Of a stretch of DNA of 64,000 nucleotides, positions 26,267 through 35,459 are shown piece by piece. The position numbers and the translations under genes were made by a program. This stretch comes from an uncultured Erythrobacter sp. (GTDB taxonomy: Bacteria; Pseudomonadota; Alphaproteobacteria; Sphingomonadales; Sphingomonadaceae), in NCBI RefSeq assembly GCF_947499705.1, contig NZ_CANMPJ010000001.1, positions 1,151,501-1,215,500 of the forward strand, read 5' to 3'. Within the stretch, counting starts at the first letter, position 1. Each line of letters begins with the position of its first letter. Under the pieces are notes generated by a model. That model saw only the letters and a program-made list of their open reading frames with translations, was not told the DNA's origin and did no database searches.

Positions 26267-26821
26267 ATGAAGAAGTCACTATTTGCAATTGCCCTACTCG
26301 CTACCGTCGCTGCGTGCAGCGCCCCCGCCGAAACCGCCCCCGAAGGCGACGCCATGGCGTCAACTGAAGCGCCTGCTGAAACCGGTCTCTATGCCGATCT
26401 TGGCGGTGAGAATGCCGGCCCGGTATACACCCAGTCGAAAGGCGACACTCTGGCCGTTCGCGGGTTTGACGTGGTCAGCTACTTCACGGGCGACGGCGTT
26501 CCTGTCGAAGGCGCAGAGGATTTCACAGTCCGCTATGAAGGCTTCGATTATCGGTTTGCCAACGAAGACAACGCTAAGGCATTCATCGAAGAGCCTGGCA
26601 AATATGCTCCGGCCTACGGCGGCTATTGCGCCTGGGCGATCGGCGCCAAAGACGCCTTGGCACCGGGCGATCCCGAAGTGTACGAGATTGTCGACGGCAA
26701 GCTGTACCTGAACTTCAGCGAAGACGTGAAGAAGGAATGGGTCGTCGACATCCCCGGATACATCGCTTCGGGTGACGTGAACTACCCGACCCACTCGCCG
26801 GATGAGCACTTTCAGGACTAA
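26267..26821 (+). CDS. YHS-domain lipoprotein
   Basis: The 184-residue protein has a lipoprotein signal (MKKSLFAIALLATVAACS) and an Ala/Glu/Pro linker, then a YHS-type domain: GFDVVSYFTGDGVPVEG, then FANEDNAKAFIEEPGKYAPA and YGGYCAWA. The ATG at 26267 has AGGAGG. YHS domains are small, often metal-binding modules, and this secreted group is uncharacterised. It shares its whole domain layout with the protein at 29121-29600, so the two are paralogues about 2.3 kb apart. A terminator follows. Confidence 0.85.
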   Translation: MKKSLFAIALLATVAACSAPAETAPEGDAMASTEAPAETGLYADLGGENAGPVYTQSKGDTLAVRGFDVVSYFTGDGVPVEGAEDFTVRYEGFDYRFANEDNAKAFIEEPGKYAPAYGGYCAWAIGAKDALAPGDPEVYEIVDGKLYLNFSEDVKKEWVVDIPGYIASGDVNYPTHSPDEHFQD

Positions 26822-26846
26822 GTCCTAGAAACGATCAGGCTTAAAA

Positions 26847-26893
26847 AGCCCCCGTCGCGAACCCCGAAAGAGGGCCAGCGGCGGGGGTTTTCT
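26847..26893 (+). terminator. Rho-independent terminator after the YHS lipoprotein gene
   Basis: Arms GCCCCCGTCGC and GCGGCGGGGG close a hairpin that is followed by TTTTC, 26 bp past the stop codon. Confidence 0.8.
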
Positions 26894-26965
26894 ATCATTT
26901 GTAGTCCGCACCCTATCCGGGGTGCGGCTTCCACGCTCAAGCGACCGAAGGCTCACGTTGCTGCT

Positions 26966-27026
26966 GGCGGCCTTGCAGGTGTGTTTTGCACGCCTGCGTT
27001 TTGGACTTCGGCTCCGCCCTTGCTGC
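26966..27026. repeat. Dispersed repeat, copy 1
   Basis: The segment contains GGCGGCCTTGCAGGTGTG, a hairpin GCAGGTGTG/GCACGCCTGC and GGCTCCGCCCTTGC. A near-identical copy is at 27629-27692. This copy ends 12 bp from the stop codon of the I78-type gene, on its 3' side. Confidence 0.8.
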
Positions 27027-27038
27027 CCTGCGGGCCGT

Positions 27039-27470
27039 TTACCCGCAGCGTGCGTCGCGGATCACGCCGGTGGCATCCAGCATCAAGTTGAGTCTCGGAT
27101 GCGTCGGATCAGGCCGAATGAAGTCGCCGCCTGGCGAGATGAAGCGCACTTCGTTCGTGCCTGCGATAACGCCCATGATCTCGCTCCGAGTTGCCTCATC
27201 GGCAACCTGACCGATGTATGGCCCCATCACATTCGCGCCGCAGGTAACGTTGGGATCGGTCTGAGTGCCGGGTGTATAAGGGCCGGGAGCGGCACCTTGC
27301 TTTGGTTGGACGATTGTGGGCTCGACCGTGCCTTGCGCCGATTGCTGACCGCCATTGATACGCGCAGCAAAGTCTTCGGCTGTGTTGCTGGAAGGCTGCT
27401 CGGCAGTGTTTCCGCATGCAGTCAGCACGAGCAGCGCAGCCGCAGCACAAGTCGCTTTTAGCTTGGTCAT
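27039..27470 (-). CDS. Peptidase inhibitor I78-like lipoprotein
   Basis: The 143-residue protein has a lipoprotein signal (LLVLTACG lipobox), a low-complexity Gln/Pro/Thr linker and a C-terminal I78-type inhibitor domain: CGANVMGPYIGQVADEATRS, then FISPGGDFIRPDPTHPRLNL and a final DARCG. The paired cysteines are retained. Family members inhibit serine proteases; the target here is unknown. The gene is alone and bracketed on both sides by the repeat pair at 26966 and 27629. Confidence 0.78.
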   Translation of the reverse strand: MTKLKATCAAAALLVLTACGNTAEQPSSNTAEDFAARINGGQQSAQGTVEPTIVQPKQGAAPGPYTPGTQTDPNVTCGANVMGPYIGQVADEATRSEIMGVIAGTNEVRFISPGGDFIRPDPTHPRLNLMLDATGVIRDARCG

Positions 27471-27628
27471 GGTTCGCCCCCTGCGTTGGTCTTCCTACAG
27501 GTGCTAAGGCGACATGCGCGTTGCAGCATTATGACAATTTGTATTTCGCACATCCATCTGGTTGCGCGATTTCCTCGCTCACGCGACCTAGAGGCCGGGT
27601 GGCCTTTGGCCGTCTACGACTCGCTGTG

Positions 27629-27692
27629 GGCGGCCTTGCAGGTGTGCTTTGCACGCCTGCGTCTTCGGCTACGGCTCCGCCCTTGCGGCTGC
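27629..27692. repeat. Dispersed repeat, copy 2
   Basis: This matches the copy at 26966-27026, including the perfectly placed GCAGGTGTGC/GCACGCCTGC stem with one wobble pair. It lies 19 bp from the stop codon of the lactate dehydrogenase-like gene, again on the 3' side of a minus-strand gene. Confidence 0.8.
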
Positions 27693-27710
27693 TTTCAAGC
27701 CGTACATACC

Positions 27711-28859
27711 TCACCGCCAACGCAGTCGATCCGACGTAAGCTGGTCAACACTGGTTACTCCCATCAACCGCATTCCGCGCTCAATCTCGTCCTTGAGAAT
27801 GCCGAGCGCGCGTTCGACGCCTTCCTGTCCGGCGGCAGCAAGCGCATAGAGATAGAGACGGCCTCCCGAAGCCGCTGTCGCACCCGTGCAGAGCGCTTTC
27901 AGAGCATGCGTACCCCGGCGTACCCCGCCATCGCAGATGATTTCGATCTCGCCGCCAACCGCGTCGACGATCTCGGGAAGCTGGTCGAACGGGCTGCGTG
28001 AGCCATCCAATTGCCGTCCGCCATGGTTGGAAATCATGATCGCATCGGCACCGATCTCGATCGCTCGGCGCGCATCATTGACGCTCATCACGCCTTTGAG
28101 CACAAATGTTCCGCCCCACTGCTCCCGGATCGCAGCGGCGGTGGACCAATCCATCGACGTGTCGAGCATCGTGTTGAAATAGTCCGCAATGCTCACCGCC
28201 TTTTTTGAGCCCTCGCTGACATGCGTATCGAGATTGGGCAGGGTGAACTTCTCGCGAAAGAGGTAATCGAGCGTCCAGCGCGGGCGGGTCGCATAGCTCC
28301 AAATGCTTGCCGGGGTGAAGCGGGGTGGAGTGGTGAAACCCGAACGCAGGCATCTTTCGCGCTTGCCCGACACGATAGTATCGACCGTCAACGCCAGCGC
28401 ATCGAAGCCCGATTGCTGGCAGCGCTCGATCATATGCGTGTTCAGGCCCTTGTCCTTATGGACATAGAGCTGGAACAGCTTCGGACCACTGGTGAGCGCT
28501 GCGATCTCTTCGATTGATCGGGTCGCGAGGCTCGATATTCCGAACCACAGACCGAAATTCTCGGCGGCTTTGGCCACTGCCGTTTCACCCTGCCAGTGAA
28601 AGGCGCGTTGGACGGCGGTTGGCGACAGGATCAAAGGCAAGGCACTTTCGCGGCCCAAAATCGTGCAACTCGTGTCTATCTCTTCCACGCCGGCGAGCAC
28701 GTCCGGCACGAGGTCGACGTTTTCATATGCGGCAGTGTTGCGCGCCTTGGTCAGTTCGTCGTCCGCTGCTCCGTCGATGTAGTCGAACACGGGGAAGGGC
28801 AGCCGTGCTTTCGCCAGCATTCGGAAGTCATCGATGTTGTGGCAATCGGTGAGACGCAT
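27711..28859 (-). CDS. lldD: FMN-dependent alpha-hydroxy-acid (L-lactate-type) dehydrogenase
   Basis: The 382-residue TIM-barrel FMN enzyme oxidises an L-2-hydroxy acid such as lactate. Family features include FDYIDGAADDE near the N-terminus, the FMN phosphate region and the catalytic-base segment SNHGGRQLDGS with the active-site His, then ICDGGVRRG. The usual glycine near the end of the FMN site is slightly changed (GATAASGGRLYLYALAAAG). The specific substrate, lactate or mandelate or other, is not decided by sequence. The gene is monocistronic, with a small palindrome directly upstream of its ATG. Confidence 0.87.
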   Translation of the reverse strand: MRLTDCHNIDDFRMLAKARLPFPVFDYIDGAADDELTKARNTAAYENVDLVPDVLAGVEEIDTSCTILGRESALPLILSPTAVQRAFHWQGETAVAKAAENFGLWFGISSLATRSIEEIAALTSGPKLFQLYVHKDKGLNTHMIERCQQSGFDALALTVDTIVSGKRERCLRSGFTTPPRFTPASIWSYATRPRWTLDYLFREKFTLPNLDTHVSEGSKKAVSIADYFNTMLDTSMDWSTAAAIREQWGGTFVLKGVMSVNDARRAIEIGADAIMISNHGGRQLDGSRSPFDQLPEIVDAVGGEIEIICDGGVRRGTHALKALCTGATAASGGRLYLYALAAAGQEGVERALGILKDEIERGMRLMGVTSVDQLTSDRLRWR

Positions 28860-28862
28860 CGT

Positions 28863-28877
28863 GCCACAGCCTGTGGC
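28863..28877. promoter_or_regulatory. Perfect 15-bp palindrome next to the lldD start
   Basis: GCCACAG-C-CTGTGGC lies 3 bp upstream of the lldD ATG, in its leader. It could be a repressor operator or an RNA hairpin covering the ribosome-binding site; no regulator gene is adjacent. Confidence 0.4.
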
Positions 28878-29120
28878 CGATTGCGCAAAACCTGTCGAGA
28901 GCGCGCTGTTTCAAGCGCGCCAAAACAGAAATGTGAAATTTTTTGACCTCAACTGTCACCAATCCGGCGAACGCTGCGAACCTCATGATGTGCGCGGCCA
29001 CTTGGCGGCTCTCAGGAAATCCCAAGCCAGTTCCCCTGCTGGCAAACCCCTGATGAACCCCTGCCTGAAAGCCAATCGAGTGGTCGCCGCACGAACACAG
29101 TTACTCAGGAGAACCTCGCA

Positions 29121-29600
29121 ATGAAACTCAAATATCTCATGATCGCAGCTGCCGCGCTTGCCGCGCCGCTCGCGATGACTGCTCCGGCGCAAGCCGATGG
29201 CGGCATCTTCGTAGGCGTCAACCAAGGCAACATCGCCGTGGGCGGCTATGACACTGTCAGCTACTTCCAAGGTAGCGGCGTCCCGGTAAAGGGCGATGCC
29301 CGCTACACCGTCAAATACATGGACGCCGAATGGCGTTTCTCGAGCCAGGCGAACGCCGACAAGTTCAAGGAAAACCCGGCAGCCTACGCCCCTCAATATG
29401 GCGGCCACTGCGCCTGGGCCATGAGCCGCAGCTCGCTCGCACCGGGTGACCCGACTGTCTACAAACTGGTCGATGGCAAGCTGTACCTGAACGTCAACAA
29501 GCAGGTTCAAAGCATGTGGCTGAAGGACATTCCCGGCTTCATCGCAAAAGCCAACTCGGCCTGGACAAAAATTCCCGATGGCAAGCGCTTCGGCGACTGA
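29121..29600 (+). CDS. YHS-domain periplasmic protein
   Basis: The 159-residue protein has a Sec signal peptide (MKLKYLMIAAAALAAPLAMT, cleavage near APAQA) and a YHS-type domain: GGYDTVSYFQGSGVPVKG, WRFSSQANADKFKENPAAYA, YGGHCAWA and VDGKLYLNV. The start has CAGGAGA upstream. It is a paralogue of the lipoprotein at 26267 but lacks a lipobox. It precedes the Cys-rich repeat gene by 124 bp, with a strong hairpin between. A metal-related role is suggested by the domain and neighbour but is not shown. Confidence 0.85.
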   Translation: MKLKYLMIAAAALAAPLAMTAPAQADGGIFVGVNQGNIAVGGYDTVSYFQGSGVPVKGDARYTVKYMDAEWRFSSQANADKFKENPAAYAPQYGGHCAWAMSRSSLAPGDPTVYKLVDGKLYLNVNKQVQSMWLKDIPGFIAKANSAWTKIPDGKRFGD

Positions 29601-29614
29601 CTTCGGATCCGTTA

Positions 29615-29661
29615 GGCGCCCCGGCTCTACCCCTGACCCCTTACCCTTGCGTCGGGGCGCC
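29615..29661 (+). other. Strong hairpin between the YHS and Cys-rich genes
   Basis: GGCGCCCCG (29615-29623) and CGGGGCGCC (29653-29661) form a perfect 9-bp stem with a 29-base loop. No U tract follows, so it looks more like an mRNA-processing or stability element than a terminator. Confidence 0.5.
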
Positions 29662-29724
29662 GCCCAAAACCAAAACGCATGTCTCTCAATACCCCTAAAT
29701 ACAGATGCTTGAAAGGATTACCCA

Positions 29725-30123
29725 ATGACTCAGAACAACATGAAATCACGTAGCCTCGCGAAAATGCTCATGGTTGCAGGCGGTCTCGCCCTCGCTTCCA
29801 CCGGAGCGCCTGCTCTCGCTGACGCCCCTTGCGGTCCAAGCGGTTTTTCCAGCAGCAGCTCGAGCAACTTCTCGGCTCAAGATCGTGCGCAGAAGCGTGC
29901 TGAGCGTAAGGCTCGCAAGGCTGCGAAGAAGCAAGCCAAGGCATGTGCCGCAGCGGCATGCGCTGCAAACGCTTGCGCCGCCAGCGCATGTGCAGCTTCC
30001 GCTTGTGCGGCAAGCGCCTGTGCAGCGAGTGCCTGTGCAGCATCAGCCTGCGCAGCTGCCTGTGATGCCAGCGCATGTGCCGCAAGCGCATGCGAAGCCG
30101 GAGCTTGCGCGCCGAAAGCCTGA
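29725..30123 (+). CDS. Secreted Cys-rich protein with (ACAAS)n pentapeptide repeats
   Basis: The 132-residue protein has a Sec signal (cleavage near ALA-D33), a Ser-rich stretch (41-50), a Lys/Arg-rich helix-like segment (54-73) and a C-terminal array with Cys at 74, 79, 84, 89, 94, 99, 104, 109, then 113, 118, 123 and 128. One four-residue step breaks an otherwise exact five-residue spacing. Codons for Ala, Ser and Cys vary between repeats while the peptide is kept, which suggests protein-level selection. It could be a pentapeptide helix with a Cys ladder that binds metal, or a disulfide-rich envelope protein. I do not recognise a characterised family. A terminator follows. Confidence 0.8.
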   Translation: MTQNNMKSRSLAKMLMVAGGLALASTGAPALADAPCGPSGFSSSSSSNFSAQDRAQKRAERKARKAAKKQAKACAAAACAANACAASACAASACAASACAASACAASACAAACDASACAASACEAGACAPKA

Positions 30124-30136
30124 TGGCGCGCTGCTT

Positions 30137-30187
30137 AGGTGTGGCCGGAGGCACTGTCCTCCTGGTGTTTTCGGTCACACCTTTTTT
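30137..30187 (+). terminator. Rho-independent terminator after the Cys-rich gene
   Basis: AGGTGTG pairs with CACACCT, an inner GGAGG pairs with CCTCC, and six T residues follow. Confidence 0.8.
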
Positions 30188-30341
30188 CGCTCAAGTCGAT
30201 CTGTGACGTCCCCTTAGTCGTTGCAGGTCGCCCGAGCCCCGAGGGTCGCAATGGAGGGCTCGAAGAAGCCGTTCGTGGATTGAATTTCCGCGGGCGGCTT
30301 TCTTGTATTTGAAGCCAAGCGGGCCTGTCTTCTGTATCCGC

Positions 30342-30947
30342 TCAGCAGCTTGCGGCGTCGACGGTGATGCGTGTTTTGAGGGCTGCGAGTGTGTATTGAG
30401 GCGCTGGCCGATCGGCCGGGCAGGGACGATACTTCGGATCCTGTGTCAGGCATCCTTCGCCGCACACTTCGATCGCGCGTTCTTCTTGCCAATCAATCCG
30501 CCACAACCGACCGCCGGGCGTCGAGACATATCCATCGATCCGAAACTCGATGTCCTGCTCCATATCGACGACTGATGGTGCTTCGTCGTCGTAGGCCGGA
30601 TTGTAACTGCCATGGGTGTGATACCCGGCAACCGGGCGCACATCGAGCGGCCAGCGATATTCGTAGCTGCAACTGGCAGTCTCCCCGACATAGACTTCCG
30701 TCGTTTCGAGGTTTCCAGCTTCGTCTTCATAGACGAATCCGCATAGCTCAATGCCCTCGGAGAAAGACCGAGATTGCAACGAATCCAACTGCGATTTGAC
30801 GAATTTTGTGATGGCCTGTTGCGATGCGGTAGGCGGAATGTATTCTCGCTCGGTCGTGGCAGCATTGATCATGAAGCGCAGCACTATGACGACCCATAGC
30901 ACTGCGCACACGATTAGGATGAACCCGTTGGAGCGGTAATCGATCAT
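30342..30947 (-). CDS. Membrane-anchored DUF4329 protein with JAMM-like motif
   Basis: The 201-residue protein has one N-terminal membrane segment (about 7-27) and a DUF4329 domain. The JAMM/MPN-like metalloprotease elements are E67 in IELCGFVY, H110-T-H112 and S125-V-V-D128 (SxxD), followed by GYVSTPGGRLWRID. Four cysteines in the C-terminal part suggest an extracytoplasmic location. DUF4329 occurs in toxin tips and in free-standing proteins; peptidase activity is possible but unproven. It is convergent with the Cys-rich gene and adjacent to ilvC. Confidence 0.7.
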   Translation of the reverse strand: MIDYRSNGFILIVCAVLWVVIVLRFMINAATTEREYIPPTASQQAITKFVKSQLDSLQSRSFSEGIELCGFVYEDEAGNLETTEVYVGETASCSYEYRWPLDVRPVAGYHTHGSYNPAYDDEAPSVVDMEQDIEFRIDGYVSTPGGRLWRIDWQEERAIEVCGEGCLTQDPKYRPCPADRPAPQYTLAALKTRITVDAASC

Positions 30948-30982
30948 GCCGATGCTTATGCCAGCATCTGGTTAAGCGATCC

Positions 30983-32532
<1,550 letters not shown>

Positions 32533-32559
32533 TGGTAAGTGTCCCTTCGCGATCGGCGC

Positions 32560-34362
32560 TTAAACCAGCGCCTTCGCTTCGTCATCCATCGTGCCGTCGA
32601 CCCGGTCGCCATATAGCAGCATTTCGGTGTGCGCTGCGCCGCTTGGGATCATGGGCAGGCAATTGGCGTCTTGCGCGACGAGGCAATCGACCATCACCGG
32701 ACCATCGTGATCCAGCATCTGAACAATTCCGGCCTCAAGCTCGGTTTCGTCGTGGATGCGAATGCCTTTCCAGCCATACGCCTCGGCGAGCTTTACGAAG
32801 TCGGGCAGGCTGTCGGAATAGCTGTTCGAATAGCGGCTTTCATAGGTCAGTTCCTGCCACTGGCGGACCATGCCCATATATTCGTTGTTGAGGATGAACA
32901 CCTTTACCGGAAGGCGGTATTGCGACGCGGTGCCAAGTTCCTGAATGTTCATCTGGATCGAAGCTTCGCCGGCAATGTCGATCACCAGCGCATCTGGATC
33001 CCCGAGCTGAGCGCCAATGGCGGCAGGCATGCCGTAGCCCATCGTTCCAAGGCCGCCCGAGGTCAGCCATTTGTTGGGTTGCTCAAATCCGAAATACTGC
33101 GCCGCCCACATCTGGTGTTGGCCGACTTCGGTCGAGATGATCGGCTCACGCTTGTGGGTGAGGGCATGCAACCGCTCGATCGCGTGCTGCGGCATGATCA
33201 TGCCGGGATTTTTCTTGGAGCGTTCTGGATAGGACAGGCATTCACGCGCACGCCATCCGGCGATCCGTGCTTTCCATTCGCCGAGATTGCGGGCTTGGCG
33301 ATCCCCCCATGCCTCGATCAGCTGCCCGAGTACGGTTGCGCAGTCACCGACAATGCCGAGATCGACGGGCACGTTCTTGTTGATCGAAGAGCGGTCGATA
33401 TCGATGTGGATCTTCTTGCTGTCCGGTGAAAACGCGTCAAGCCGTCCGGTAACCCGGTCATCGAAGCGGGCGCCGATGCAGACCATCACATCGGCTCGGT
33501 TCATCGCCATATTCGCTTCGTAGGTGCCGTGCATTCCGAGCATGCCGAGCCAATCGGGATGCGTGCTGGGAAACGAGCCAAGGCCCATCAGCGTAGAGGT
33601 CAGGGGCGCGCCGGTCAGGTCCTGAAATTTGCGGAGGAAGGTGCTCGCTTCGGGACCGGAATTGATCACTCCGCCGCCGGTGTAGAAGATGGGGCGTTCG
33701 GCATTCGCGATCATTTCGACCGCTTCGACAATCTGCTCGGCAGAGGCCGCCATTTGCGGCGCGTAGCGATGCGAGGCGGTGAGTTTGGACGCGCGGCTCA
33801 TCGACGGCACAGCGATCTGAACGTCCTTCGGGATGTCGATCAAAACCGGTCCGGGGCGGCCCGTGGTGGCGATGCGGAACGCCTCTTCGATCGTCGCCTG
33901 CAGGTCCGCCGGGTCATTCACGAGGTAATTGTGCTTGGTGCAGTGGCGCGTGATGCCGATTGTGTCGGCTTCCTGAAATGCATCTGTTCCGATCAGCGCC
34001 GTTGGAACCTGTCCGGTGATGACCACCATTGGGATCGAGTCCATGAACGCGTCGGCAATCCCAGTGACCGCATTGGTTGCACCAGGGCCGGAAGTGACGA
34101 GCACAACGCCGGGCTTGCCGGTCGCGCGGGCGTAGCCTTCGGCGGCATGCGCTGCACCGGCTTCTGCGCGGACGAGAATATGGCGAATGCGCTCATCGCC
34201 GAAGAGTTCGTCATAAATTGGCAGAACCGCGCCGCCGGGATAGCCGAACACGAATTCAACGTCCTGATCGACCAAGCACTGGGTCAGGATCGCCGCGCCT
34301 GAGCGCTTGTCCGAGCTAGGCTTGCCGGGTTGGGGACTGGCCGACACGATGACTTCCTTCAT
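32560..34362 (-). CDS. ilvB: Acetolactate synthase catalytic (large) subunit
   Basis: The 600-residue TPP/FAD enzyme makes acetolactate or acetohydroxybutyrate for branched-chain amino acids. Visible are FVFGYPGGAVLPIYDEL, the catalytic Glu in VRAEAGAAHAAEGYARATG, and the TPP-binding GEASIQMNIQELGT with a downstream Asn-Asn (ILNNEYMGM). The ATG at 34362 gives the short leader MKEVIVSAS; a GTG at 34383 is an alternative. The upstream region has a promoter-like site and a large hairpin. It is the first gene of ilvBNC. Confidence 0.95.
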   Translation of the reverse strand: MKEVIVSASPQPGKPSSDKRSGAAILTQCLVDQDVEFVFGYPGGAVLPIYDELFGDERIRHILVRAEAGAAHAAEGYARATGKPGVVLVTSGPGATNAVTGIADAFMDSIPMVVITGQVPTALIGTDAFQEADTIGITRHCTKHNYLVNDPADLQATIEEAFRIATTGRPGPVLIDIPKDVQIAVPSMSRASKLTASHRYAPQMAASAEQIVEAVEMIANAERPIFYTGGGVINSGPEASTFLRKFQDLTGAPLTSTLMGLGSFPSTHPDWLGMLGMHGTYEANMAMNRADVMVCIGARFDDRVTGRLDAFSPDSKKIHIDIDRSSINKNVPVDLGIVGDCATVLGQLIEAWGDRQARNLGEWKARIAGWRARECLSYPERSKKNPGMIMPQHAIERLHALTHKREPIISTEVGQHQMWAAQYFGFEQPNKWLTSGGLGTMGYGMPAAIGAQLGDPDALVIDIAGEASIQMNIQELGTASQYRLPVKVFILNNEYMGMVRQWQELTYESRYSNSYSDSLPDFVKLAEAYGWKGIRIHDETELEAGIVQMLDHDGPVMVDCLVAQDANCLPMIPSGAAHTEMLLYGDRVDGTMDDEAKALV

Positions 34363-34416
34363 TCCGCGGACCGACGCCACCACGGCGAGGTCATTTGCGC
34401 TTTTACCAATAAACGA

Positions 34417-34457
34417 GGCCCGACAAACCCCGAGAATTGCGGGGATTGGGCCGGGCC
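34417..34457 (-). promoter_or_regulatory. Nested GC-rich hairpin in the ilvB leader (possible attenuator)
   Basis: On the minus strand GGCCCG and CGGGCC enclose a second stem CCCCG/CGGGG; the sequence then runs into TCGTTTATT. It lies between the putative promoter and the ilvB start. There is no room for a leader peptide between promoter and hairpin, so the mechanism, if any, differs from that at leuA. Confidence 0.45.
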
Positions 34458-34467
34458 TTCGAATGGC

Positions 34468-34496
34468 TCGCTATTGGACACTATTTATCGTGTCAA
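34468..34496 (-). promoter_or_regulatory. Putative ilvB promoter overlapping a small palindrome
   Basis: On the minus strand TTGACA and TAGCGA are spaced by 17 bases; the -10 match is weak. GACAC and GTGTC form an inverted repeat within the same segment and could be a repressor site. It starts just after the miaA stop codon. Confidence 0.4.
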
Positions 34497-34499
34497 CGG

Positions 34500-35459
34500 T
34501 TAATTGCGCAATAATGATGCAAAATATGTTTTCAAATCGGAATTTATGGACTCGGGCGTTTCGTTGATCTTGGACCAACTGGCCGGAGGTTGCCGGCGGA
34601 ACCAGGTATATTGCCGCTTCGCATAGTTGCGGGTCGCCTGCGTCCCGGCTTCGATCATCTCCTCGCGCTTAAGCTCTTTGGCGAGGTAGGCGGTGATTTC
34701 GGGCACACCGATGGCGCGCATCACCGGCAAATCAGCGTCAAGCTTGCGGGCCAGCAAATTCTCAACCTCGGCAATCGCGCCGTCGTGCAGCATCTTTTCA
34801 AACCGCCGGTCGCAGCGTTCATACAACCATTCGCGATCGGGTTGCAGAACAAAGGCGTGCAAATCGACCTCGCCGTCGATCCCGCCCACTTTGGCGAGTT
34901 GCCAATCGGCGAGCTTCGTTCCAGTCGAGCGTTTGACTTCCAGCGCCCGTGCGATCCGCTGGCTGTCGCCCGGATCAAGCTCGATAGCGCGCTCAGGGTC
35001 TTCGATCATCAGCGCGTCCAGCGCAGCTTCTGTCGGTAGCGCGCGCACAGCAGCCCGGATTTCTGGGTCGATTTCGGGAATCGGAGCAATCCCTTCGAGC
35101 AGCACTTTCATATACATGCCGGTGCCGCCGACGAGGATTGGCACGATCCCTTCGGCGTGCAACTCCTCTATTTCGGCTTTGGCGCGTTTGGCCCAATCCG
35201 CCGCCGAGCATGCCTCCGCTCCGTCCCATTCGCCGAACAGCCGATGCTCGATCCCGCCCATCTCGGCCTCTGTGGGGCGCGCGGATATCACCGCCAGATC
35301 GGCGTAGACCTGCGCGCTGTCGGCGTTGATGATCACCGCGCGCTGTTTTTTGGATTCAAGCGCTTGTGCAAGCTTAACCGCAACAGCGGTCTTGCCGCTG
35401 GCGGTCGGCCCTGCAATGAGCGCGACTCTGTTCTCGATTGGAGTTTTCCCCTTGCTCAT
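34500..35459 (-). CDS. miaA: tRNA dimethylallyltransferase
   Basis: The 319-residue enzyme transfers dimethylallyl to A37 of tRNAs that read U-starting codons. The P-loop GPTASGKT is at 17-24, followed by INADSAQVYADLAVISARPT and LVGGTGMYMKVLLEGI. The start codon ATG at 35459 is within the first bases of the divergent serB; longer upstream frames would lie inside serB and are rejected. ilvB follows on the same strand with its own promoter-like region. Confidence 0.93.
   Translation of the reverse strand: MSKGKTPIENRVALIAGPTASGKTAVAVKLAQALESKKQRAVIINADSAQVYADLAVISARPTEAEMGGIEHRLFGEWDGAEACSAADWAKRAKAEIEELHAEGIVPILVGGTGMYMKVLLEGIAPIPEIDPEIRAAVRALPTEAALDALMIEDPERAIELDPGDSQRIARALEVKRSTGTKLADWQLAKVGGIDGEVDLHAFVLQPDREWLYERCDRRFEKMLHDGAIAEVENLLARKLDADLPVMRAIGVPEITAYLAKELKREEMIEAGTQATRNYAKRQYTWFRRQPPASWSKINETPESINSDLKTYFASLLRN

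Noticed and set aside
29935..30120. Short DNA repeats in the Cys-rich gene read as a possible CRISPR or VNTR array
   Set aside because: The 15-bp periodicity is explained by the ACAAS coding repeats; there are no identical repeats with unique spacers.
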